Both the position numbers and the translations under genes were made by a program. 64,000 nucleotides of DNA from Diaphorobacter limosus (GTDB lineage Bacteria > Pseudomonadota > Gammaproteobacteria > Burkholderiales > Burkholderiaceae_C): positions 2,202,501-2,266,500 of the forward strand of contig NZ_CP136921.1 in the NCBI RefSeq assembly GCF_033100095.1, in the 5' to 3' direction. Positions 41,763 through 48,751 of the stretch are shown one piece after another (the first letter of the stretch is position 1; each line of letters opens with the position of its first letter). The notes below the pieces were generated by a model, which ran no database searches, was not told where the DNA came from, and worked only from the letters and a program-made list of their open reading frames with translations.

Positions 41763-42753
41763 GGAGCTGCAACTCGGCGGGAAGATCCAGGCCCAGCGCA
41801 CGCGCCACCTTGGCGTTGACGACCAGCTCGATGTCGCGCGGTTGCTCCACGGCAATATCGGCGGCGCGCGCTCCGCGCAGCAGCCGGTCTGCGATGGCCG
41901 CCATCTGCCGGTAGTAACCATGCACGTTCGGACCGTAGCTCATCAGGTTGCCCGCCTCGGCGAACGCGGCCCAGCCCGAAATGCTGGGCAGTCGTTGAGC
42001 TGCGGAGAAGCGCGCCAGCGTTTGCGCCCGAACGTTGATGAGGTTGTCGGGCACCGCCAGCAGTGCGTGGGCACCTTCGCTGGCGATGCGGGGCAGCGCG
42101 GTATCGAAATCATCCATCGACTTCAGCAGATGCCAGGACAGCGTGAGGCCGAGCCGCCGGGCCGCCGCCTGCACCGCGTCGCGCTCGATGGTGAAGCCCG
42201 CGTGCAGGGCGTTGGCGATCGCCGCCATGTGCGAGCCCCGCTGCATGGCCGTCTTCAGCAACTCGAGCCGCTTGCCCGCCAGTTCGGTCGATAGCGAGGT
42301 GACGCCCGTCAGATGGCCGCCTGGGTGCGACAGACTGGCGACCAGCCCCGCCTCGACGGGGTCGCCGCCGATGTTGAAGATCACGGGCGTCGCGCCCGAC
42401 ACCTTCCTGGCACCGAAGACCATCGGCCCCTGCGCGACGAGCAGATCGACGCCGGATCGCACCAGCTCCGCAGCCAGATCGGCGCTGCGCGGCTGGTCAC
42501 CGTCGCGCACCAGCAGTTCGTAGCCACGCCCCTCGGCCCACCCCCGATCGGCCAGCCCCGCGCGAAAGGCCGCCAGCGCCAGCGCGGAAGCCGCCGCTCC
42601 CGCCGCGCCGATCCAGCCCAGCCAGCCGATGCGGGCCGTGCGCGAGGGTTGGGCCTGGACAGGGGGTATCAGTGGGGGCAGCAGCGCGATGCCCGCGGCT
42701 GCGGCCATCAACCTGCGGCGGCCCATGGGGGAAAGGTGGTGCGCGGACGTCAT
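41740..42753 (-). CDS. ABC-type substrate-binding protein (TrpX-like family), probable sensory partner
   Basis: Predicted periplasmic protein of 337 residues of the ABC substrate-binding family PF04392. The N-terminus MTSAHHLSPMGRRRLMAAAA is arginine-containing and hydrophobic, like a Tat-type or Sec leader ending near VQA-QP. Family features are GWAEGRGYELLVRDGDQPRS, VIFNIGGDPVEAGLVASLSH and LTGVTSLSTELAGKRLELLK. No permease or ATPase gene is nearby. Its end overlaps the start of the hybrid kinase, so I infer it is a ligand-binding accessory for signalling rather than transport. The opposite neighbour is a Bug receptor gene transcribed divergently. Confidence 0.8.
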   Translation of the reverse strand: MTSAHHLSPMGRRRLMAAAAGIALLPPLIPPVQAQPSRTARIGWLGWIGAAGAAASALALAAFRAGLADRGWAEGRGYELLVRDGDQPRSADLAAELVRSGVDLLVAQGPMVFGARKVSGATPVIFNIGGDPVEAGLVASLSHPGGHLTGVTSLSTELAGKRLELLKTAMQRGSHMAAIANALHAGFTIERDAVQAAARRLGLTLSWHLLKSMDDFDTALPRIASEGAHALLAVPDNLINVRAQTLARFSAAQRLPSISGWAAFAEAGNLMSYGPNVHGYYRQMAAIADRLLRGARAADIAVEQPRDIELVVNAKVARALGLDLPAELQLRADRWIE

Positions 42754-42912
42754 GGCGGTTCATCTTAGCCATCCACGGCCGTGCCGGGGACTGTGCGCAA
42801 GTACCGGTACCAAAGCACCAGGCCCGGTACTCCAATAAGACCACTGGACGATGCGCCGGGCGCGCTGGGTGGCGACGATGACGCCATCGACAACCACGAA
42901 GAGGAATCCGCC

Positions 42913-43878
42913 ATGACGCTGAATCGCCGCACCCTGTGCCTTGCCGCAATGGCCGCGCTCTGCAACGTCCCGCTGGCGCGCGCCGCCGATTACCCGAGCC
43001 GCGCCATCACCATCGTCGTGCCGACGCCTGCCGGCGGCGCATCCGACAGCGCCGCGCGGCTGGTGGCCGCGTCACTCAGCGCCGCCTGGGGCCAGCCGGT
43101 CGTCGTGGTGAACCGTCCGGGCGCGGGTGGCGCCATTGCCGCGCAGGCGGTCATGGACGCGCCGCCCGACGGCTACACCCTGCTCTGGGGCCTGTCGGCG
43201 ATGGCGGGACTGCCACTGGTGCAGAAGGGTGTTCCCTACAAAGCCTTGAGCGAATTCACGCCGGTCGCCAACGTCGTGGAACTCGGGTTCGCGCTGTTCG
43301 TCAACCGCGAGCTGCCGGTGCAGAACTTCGCCGACCTGGTGGCCTACGGGCGTTCCCATCCAGGCCAGCTTCACCTGGCCACCGGCACGCTGGGCGAATA
43401 CATGCTGGCCGAGCGCGTGCTGAAGGCCGCAGGCGTGCAGGCCCGGCGGGTGCCGTACAAGGGCGGCGCGCAACTGATGCCGGACCTCATCAGCGGCCAG
43501 GTGCAGATCAACTTCGGCCCAATCGCGGGCGGCCTGCAGCACGCCAAGGCGGGCAAGCTGCGGGTGCTGGCCACGGCCCTGCCGCAAAGAAGCCCGCTGC
43601 TGCCGGACGTGCCGACCTTCGCCGAACTCGGCGTTTCCTCGGGCACGCTGTCCTTTTGGAATGCCTTGTTCGCCCCCGCCGCCACGCCGCCCGAGGTGGC
43701 CGCCAGGCTGTCGGCGGCGGTGGCCCGGGCGCTGCAAGCCCCCGCCGTGCAGGAACCGCTGCGGGCCAGCGGCACCGAGCCCCTGGGCAGCACACCACAG
43801 CAGCTCGCCGAGGCCGTCGAGGCCGCCTCCACCGCGTGGGCGACCTTCGTGCGCGACTACGGCATCGCCCAGGAGTGA
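42913..43878 (+). CDS. Bug/TctC-family periplasmic solute receptor 3
   Basis: Receptor of 321 residues with a leader MTLNRRTLCLAAMAALCNVP cleaved near ARA-AD, then ITIVVPTPAGGASDSAARLV and VNRPGAGGAIAAQAVMDAPP, the Bug signatures. The ATG at 42913 has GAGGAA 7 bp upstream; the open frame further upstream is not coding. It is divergent from the orphan ABC binding protein and kinase, separated by 159 bp. Bug receptors in other bacteria can feed two-component sensors as well as transporters, so it could belong to the same signalling module (inference). Confidence 0.88.
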   Translation: MTLNRRTLCLAAMAALCNVPLARAADYPSRAITIVVPTPAGGASDSAARLVAASLSAAWGQPVVVVNRPGAGGAIAAQAVMDAPPDGYTLLWGLSAMAGLPLVQKGVPYKALSEFTPVANVVELGFALFVNRELPVQNFADLVAYGRSHPGQLHLATGTLGEYMLAERVLKAAGVQARRVPYKGGAQLMPDLISGQVQINFGPIAGGLQHAKAGKLRVLATALPQRSPLLPDVPTFAELGVSSGTLSFWNALFAPAATPPEVAARLSAAVARALQAPAVQEPLRASGTEPLGSTPQQLAEAVEAASTAWATFVRDYGIAQE

Positions 43879-43927
43879 CGGCCATGCCGTCGCCGCATGT
43901 CCCCAATCACTTGCAAGGAGAGTCACC

Positions 43928-44353
43928 ATGAACCGCATCCTGCTCTGCGCCACCCTCGGCATGGCCGCCTGCATGGGCGCCTGCGCCCAACAGCCATCCG
44001 GCCAATCCACGCCGCTGTTCGATGATGAAGGTAGGCCAGCGGCCAATGTGCCCGCTGCCATTCCCGCAAGTCCTGCCCACCGCACGCGCGCCGGACTGTA
44101 CATCACGGAGGCCCAGGCCCGCGCCCATGAGCAGACCTTGCCTGGCGGGGCGATCAGCGTCTTCGCTGGCTGCTGCGGTGACCGGGGCTTGGACGATGCG
44201 ATGGTGTCCGCCTGGGCCCAGCACGCAAGCCTGGACGCGCCGTCGGACATGCCCGTGCTGGTGCGGGGCAGCGACCTGCAGCAGGCCGCGCGCCTGGCCG
44301 ACCGGCTGACCGATGCGGGCTTTGCCCCGGTGTTCCTGGTGAGCGTGCCATGA
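43928..44353 (+). CDS. Small predicted exported protein, possibly a lipoprotein
   Basis: Protein of 141 residues with an N-terminal hydrophobic segment MNRILLCATLGMAACMGACA, which has a cysteine at a plausible but non-standard lipobox. The mature part contains an unusual GGAISVFAGCCGDRGLDDAM with a CC pair and a C-terminal LADRLTDAGFAPVFLVSVP. I recognise no family. The ATG follows AAGGAGAG. Its stop overlaps the start of the next gene (ATGA), so the two proteins are translationally coupled and probably act together. Confidence 0.6.
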   Translation: MNRILLCATLGMAACMGACAQQPSGQSTPLFDDEGRPAANVPAAIPASPAHRTRAGLYITEAQARAHEQTLPGGAISVFAGCCGDRGLDDAMVSAWAQHASLDAPSDMPVLVRGSDLQQAARLADRLTDAGFAPVFLVSVP

Positions 44354-44691
44354 GCCAGGCGCAGGGCCAGCGGGCAGGCGATCCGGGTCCCGTGGAGGGT
44401 GCCAGCAGGGCGCGGGAAAACTACCTGTGCCTGCTGGCCTGGGCGTTCACGCTGTTCAGCTCGGTGCGCATACTCGGCTACCTGCCCACGGCCTGGGCCA
44501 TCCTGGCAAGCGGCAGTTCACAGCAGCATTCGCTGCTCACTTGGGCGATCTGGACCAGCTCGAACATGACGATGGCGGCCTGGCTCTACGAGGACAACGG
44601 GCGGCGGCTGAATCGCGCCATCGTGGTCAACATCGGCAACGCGCTGATGTGCCTGGTGATCCTGGCTCTGGTGGCGTTCTACCGGCACTGA
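44350..44691 (+). CDS. Small integral membrane protein
   Basis: Protein of 113 residues with a polar N-terminal tail of about 25 residues and about three hydrophobic segments: YLCLLAWAFTLFSSVRILGY, LLTWAIWTSSNMTMAAWLYE and IVVNIGNALMCLVILALVAF. No known family recognised. The start overlaps the preceding lipoprotein-like gene by 4 bp. It is the last gene of the unit beginning with the Bug receptor. Confidence 0.6.
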   Translation: MSQAQGQRAGDPGPVEGASRARENYLCLLAWAFTLFSSVRILGYLPTAWAILASGSSQQHSLLTWAIWTSSNMTMAAWLYEDNGRRLNRAIVVNIGNALMCLVILALVAFYRH

Positions 44692-44943
44692 TGGACGGCG
44701 CAACGGCCATCCTTTGGAAACAGGGGCGCTTGTCAAAAAATCCCCTGACTATGCACATATCGCAGATACCCCTCACCCCTCCCTCTCCCCAAAGGGGCGA
44801 GGGCGACCGGTTGTGCCGGCATTACACCCTCTCCCTCTGGGTGGGGTGGGGGCTCGCGGCCCAGCCTGAGACATGTGCCTAGTCAGGAAAAATTCGGAAC
44901 AAACCCTTGTATGACAAGCGTTGGCAGCTATCAAAAAGTGTGG
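44692..44943. other. Intergenic spacer with palindromes and a dispersed-repeat fragment
   Basis: No gene is visible. It contains C-rich inverted sequence (CCTCTCCCC-AAA-GGGGCGAGG) around 44780-44806, a second C-rich stretch at 44825-44850, and at 44912-44940 a partial dispersed repeat with core CAAGCGTTGGCAGCTATC. It lies between converging genes and may include their terminators. Confidence 0.5.
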
Positions 44944-45612
44944 TTACTCGGCGCGCTGGCGGTCCGAGGCATAGACCGCCGCCTGCACGCGCGAGCTGAG
45001 ACCCAGCTTGCGCAGGATGTGCTGCACATGGATCTTCACCGTGGTCTCGGCGATGTCCAGGGCACGCGCGATCTCCTTGTTGCTGGCGCCGCGCGCGATC
45101 TCGCGCAGCACCTCTTCCTCGCGCAGCGACAGCTGGGGCGCCGGCTCCGCCTCCTCGGGCGCGGGTTCGGGCTCGGGCGCGCCCTGGGACTGGAAGGCCG
45201 CCACCAGCTTGCCCATCATCTCCGGGCTGACCACCGGCTCGCCGCTGGCCGCGCGGCGCACGGCCTGGGCCAGCAGGTCGCCGTCTATGGTCTTGAGCAG
45301 ATAGCCCTGCGCGCCATGGCGCAGCGCGCTGGCCAGGTCCTCGCCGTCCTCGCTCACCGTGAGCATGATCACGCGGCTCGCGGGCGAGGCCTCGCGCAGG
45401 TCGGCAATGGCGTCCACGCCGCGCACGCCGGGCAGGTGGTTGTCCAGCAAGATCACGTCGGGGCGCAGGACCGGCAGCAGGCGCAGCGCCTGACCGGCGT
45501 CGCCCGCCTCGCCCACCACGCGCAGGTCGGCATGCTGGCCCAAGAGCGCCACCAGGCCGCGGCGCAGCAGGGTGTGGTCGTCGATCAGGAACAGGGTGAT
45601 GGGCGCGCTCAT
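44944..45612 (-). CDS. narL: Nitrate/nitrite response regulator NarL
   Basis: Response regulator of 222 residues. Receiver domain: [20 protein letters not shown], phosphorylation site in [20 protein letters not shown], lysine in [10 protein letters not shown]. Output domain: [20 protein letters not shown] and [20 protein letters not shown], the NarL-type helix-turn-helix, with the [10 protein letters not shown] recognition helix characteristic of NarL. A glutamate/proline-rich linker ([14 protein letters not shown]) joins them. Its start overlaps the narX stop by 4 bp. It is expected to activate the nar operon in nitrate, but its kinase gene is disrupted here. Confidence 0.9.
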   Translation of the reverse strand: MSAPITLFLIDDHTLLRRGLVALLGQHADLRVVGEAGDAGQALRLLPVLRPDVILLDNHLPGVRGVDAIADLREASPASRVIMLTVSEDGEDLASALRHGAQGYLLKTIDGDLLAQAVRRAASGEPVVSPEMMGKLVAAFQSQGAPEPEPAPEEAEPAPQLSLREEEVLREIARGASNKEIARALDIAETTVKIHVQHILRKLGLSSRVQAAVYASDRQRAE

Positions 45613-47402
45613 ACGGCCGCCATGGTAGCCGCAGCGCCCGGGGCCTCGCGCCCCGCGGGCGGCAGCTCCAGCGTCACGCAGGTGCCCTGGCCGGCCTGCG
45701 TGTCCAGGCTGATGCGCGCGCCTATGCGCTCGGCGCGCTCGCGCATGATGCCCAGGCCGACATGCAGCGAATCCGGCGGCACCGCCGCGGGGTCGAAGCC
45801 CTGGCCGTCGTCGCGCACCTCGAAGCGCCATTGCGGGTGGCGCTGCACCACCAGCTGCACGGAGCGCGCACCGGCATGCTTGCGCACGTTGGACAGGGCT
45901 TCCTGCACGATGTGCAGCACCTGGATCTGCACATCGGGCGCCAGCGGCAGGCCCTGGCCGGCCATCGTCAGCTCGGCCGGCAGGCCGCTTTGGTGCTCGA
46001 ACTTGGACAGGGTCACGCGCAGCGCCTCCTCGATGTCCTCGTCCTGCGTGCGCGTGCGAAAGTGCACCAGCAGCTCGCGCACATCGGCATAGCATTCGCG
46101 CACCCCGGCGTCCAGCTCGGCCAGGCTCTGGTCGCGCGCGGCGTCGCGGCCCTTGGCGATGGCGTCGCGCAACAGCTGCGCCTGGATCTTCAGGAAGGCC
46201 AGTGACTGGGCGATGGAGTCGTGCAGCTCGCGTGCGATCAGGGCGCGCTCCTGCGCCACGGCGGCCTCGCGCTCCAGGGCGCTGGCGCGCAGGCCCTCCA
46301 TGGCCGTGGCCAGATGCTGGGCCATGGTGCCCAGCAGGTCGCGCAGGCCATCGGGCAGGGTGCGCGCGCCGCGGTACAGCAGCGTCACCTCGCCCAGCAG
46401 GCGCTGGTGCAGGCGCACAGGCACGTTGATCACGGTCTGGAAGCCCTCCTGGCCGCAATCGGGCAGCTGCCCGCCGCTGGCCGGCACGATGGGGATCACG
46501 CGCATGCGCGCGCGCGGCCCGGGCTGGCCGCATTCGCAGGCACCGGCCAGCAGGCAATGCTCGGTCTCGGCCAGGGTGCTCGGCAGGCCGTCATGGGCCA
46601 GCAGCACATAACGCTCATTGGCCTCGTCGGACCAGCGCACGGCGGCGGCATCGGCCCCGGCGGCGCTGCGGATCTGCTGCGCAAAGCCCTGGGCCAGCAC
46701 CTCCAGGCTGCCGGCCTCGCCGGTCAGAGCGCTCACCGCGTACAGCGCGGCCAGGCGCTGGTTCTGCTCCTCGATGCTGGCGGTCTTCTCGCGCACCTTG
46801 CCCTCCAGATCCTCGTGCGAGGTCTGCAGCGCATGCGCCATCAGGTTGAAGCCGGCGGTGAGCTGGCCGAACTCGTCCTCGGTCTGCACCTCCAGGCGCG
46901 TGCCCAGCTCGCCACGGCGCATCGCCGCCAGCGCCTGGCGCAGCTGGTTCACGGGGTTGACCACCAGCCAGTAGCTGAGCGCCATGAAGGTCACGGCCGC
47001 GGCGATGGTGAGTGCCACCAGGAACAGGTGAAACAGGTGCAGCCCGGCCGTCCAGCGCATGATCTGCACCTCGATGGCCTCGACAAAGGCGTCGATCTCG
47101 CTCACGAAGGCGTCGCCGCGCGCCACCGCCTGCGCGCTGCTGGGGCGCTGCCCTCCATCCCATTCGGCGCGGATGGCGCGCCATTCGCTGCGGATATGTT
47201 CGTAGCGCGCGCGCGTGTCCTTGCTCCAGGTCACGAACAGCGGACGCGCCGGGTCGCCGGTGCGCAACAGCTCCAGGCCGGCCTCGAAGCGCTGCTCCAG
47301 GCGCGCAAAGTCCTGTGGCGACTCGGTTTGCTGCGCCAGGATCATGCGCAGCATATTCATGCGCAGGCGCCCGGCCTCGTTCACCGCGGCCGCGCCGCCC
47401 TC

Positions 47403-48570
47403 TAGTGTAGTGTTCGATTCTTGATTGAACTTAAAAAGTCGGCTGGTATCCCATGCTCAACTGGAGCTTGAAAGGGAGCCAATCCATGCGAGTTGCGCCA
47501 AAGATCGAATTGACGGATGAAGAGCGTGCGGCGTTGACGAAGCTTTGGCGCTCGGGCCTGACGAGCGTACGTCTGGCGCAGCGCGCACGCATCATCTTGC
47601 TGGCAGACCAGGGCCTGAACAACAAGAATATTGCCGCGCAACTGGGCATCGGTCGCATGCAGCCGGCGCGCTGGCGCGAGCGCTACCTGCAAGGCGGCAT
47701 CAAGGCTATCGAGCGCGACTTGCCACGCGGCGCGCCGCCGGTAAAGGTGGACGTGGCCCAGCTGGTGCAGTTGACAACCCAGAGCAGCCCCGAAGCGATC
47801 ACGCACTGGAGCACACGCAAGATGGGCACGCTGCTGGGCGTCAGCGCCAGCACCGTGATGCGCCATTGGCATGCGCACGGGCTCAAGCCGCATCTGGTGC
47901 ACAGCTTCAAGGTCTCGCGTGACCCCCAGTTTGCCCAGAAGCTCGAAGACATCGTGGGCTTGTACATGTCCCCGCCTGAGCATGCCCTGGTGCTGTGCTG
48001 CGACGAGAAGAGCCAGGTGCAGGCGCTCGATCGCACGCAGCCGGGACTGCCCCTGAAGAAGGGGCGTGCGCAGACGATGACGCACGACTACAAGCGCCAC
48101 GGCACGACCACATTGTTTGCGGCGCTCAACGTGCTCGATGGCCAAGTCATCAGCCAATGCCAGCAGCGCCACACCCATGTGCAGTGGTTGAAGTTCCTCA
48201 AGCAGATCGACCGCGAGACACCCAAGGACAAAACGCTGCACCTGATCGCCGACAACTACGCCACGCACAAGCACCCGGTGGTGCAGGACTGGCTGGCCAA
48301 GCACCCGCGCTTTCACATGCACTTCACGCCGACCTCGGCGTCGTGGCTGAACATGGTCGAGCGTTTCTTTCGTGACCTGACCACAGAACGGCTGCGCCGC
48401 GGCGTATTCACCAGCGTGCCGCAGCTGGTGGCCGCCATTGATGAATACGTGGCACATCACAATACCAACCCCAAACCGTTCATCTGGACCAAGAGCGCCC
48501 GCGACATCCTGCAGAAGGTCATTCGGGCCAATAGCCGATTAAGCTCCAAACAGAATGGAACACTACACTA
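47403..48570 (+). mobile_element. IS630-family insertion sequence in narX
   Basis: Element of about 1.17 kb with terminal inverted repeats: left end GTGTAGTGTTCGATTCTTG and right end, inverted, GTGTAGTGTTCCATTCTGT. It is flanked by a duplicated TA (47403-47404 and 48569-48570), the target-site habit of IS630/Tc1-type elements. It carries one transposase gene and is oriented opposite to narX. Confidence 0.92.
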
Positions 48571-48571
48571 G
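47486..48571 (+). CDS. IS630-family transposase
   Basis: DDE transposase of 361 residues. The N-terminal helix-turn-helix region is LTSVRLAQRARIILLADQGL followed by NNKNIAAQLGIGRMQPARWR. Catalytic residues: first aspartate in LVLCCDEKSQVQALDRTQPG, second in LHLIADNYATHKHPVVQDWL, glutamate in SWLNMVERFFRDLTTERLRR. The frame is intact, so the element may be mobile. I use the ATG at 47486, which follows AAAGGGAG; a longer frame begins at 47453. The stop codon TAG is made from the target TA plus the first host base at 48571. Confidence 0.93.
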   Translation: MRVAPKIELTDEERAALTKLWRSGLTSVRLAQRARIILLADQGLNNKNIAAQLGIGRMQPARWRERYLQGGIKAIERDLPRGAPPVKVDVAQLVQLTTQSSPEAITHWSTRKMGTLLGVSASTVMRHWHAHGLKPHLVHSFKVSRDPQFAQKLEDIVGLYMSPPEHALVLCCDEKSQVQALDRTQPGLPLKKGRAQTMTHDYKRHGTTTLFAALNVLDGQVISQCQQRHTHVQWLKFLKQIDRETPKDKTLHLIADNYATHKHPVVQDWLAKHPRFHMHFTPTSASWLNMVERFFRDLTTERLRRGVFTSVPQLVAAIDEYVAHHNTNPKPFIWTKSARDILQKVIRANSRLSSKQNGTLH

Positions 48572-48690
48572 TTCCCAGGTGACCCAGAGCGTGAAGCCTA
48601 TCGACGCCAGGGCCACCAGCAGGAAGGCCGTGCCCATGGTGAGCAGCTTGTTGGAGAGGGTCAGTTTTTTATTCATTGACCGCCCTACCC

Positions 48691-48728
48691 CTTATACAGC
48701 AAGCGCTAACAGCTATTTAATTAATAGT
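48691..48728 (+). repeat. Dispersed AT-richer repeat between nrdJ and narX
   Basis: Core CAAGCGCTAACAGCTATTT with tail AATTAATAGT. It occupies most of the 75 bp spacer between the nrdJ stop codon and the narX start codon; the only further signal there is a NarL-like heptamer TACCCCT at 48686-48692. Confidence 0.8.
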
Positions 48729-48751
48729 ATCAACGATGCTGTTGGCCGCCC

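Larger units (their letters stand above)
45609..48676 (-). pseudogene. narX: Nitrate sensor kinase NarX, interrupted by an IS630-family element
   Basis: The gene starts at ATG 48676 (MNKKLTLSNKLLTMGTAFLL, first membrane segment) and is cut after WVTWEL by an insertion at 47403-48570. It resumes with NEAGRLRMNMLRMILAQQTE (P-box-like nitrate-sensing region), a second membrane segment, HAMP, a GAF-like domain with cysteines (LLAGACECGQPG), the H-box RELHDSIAQSLAFLKIQAQL and a HATPase domain ending DDGQGFDP and HVGLGIMRERAERIGARISL. Removing the element and one TA gives exactly 1902 bp, a 633-residue NarX in one frame. The 591-residue downstream frame could start at a GTG but lacks the first membrane segment. 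Confidence 0.9.

Noticed and set aside
40719..41921. 400-codon frame treated as a separate sensor gene
   Set aside because: Its last 60 or so residues are out-of-frame nonsense; the HAMP and kinase domains follow in the next frame after a G7 tract, so it is the sensor half of one gene.
45609..47384. 591-codon frame treated as a complete sensor kinase gene
   Set aside because: It lacks the first membrane segment, begins right after an insertion element, and its missing N-terminus lies on the far side of that element in perfect register.
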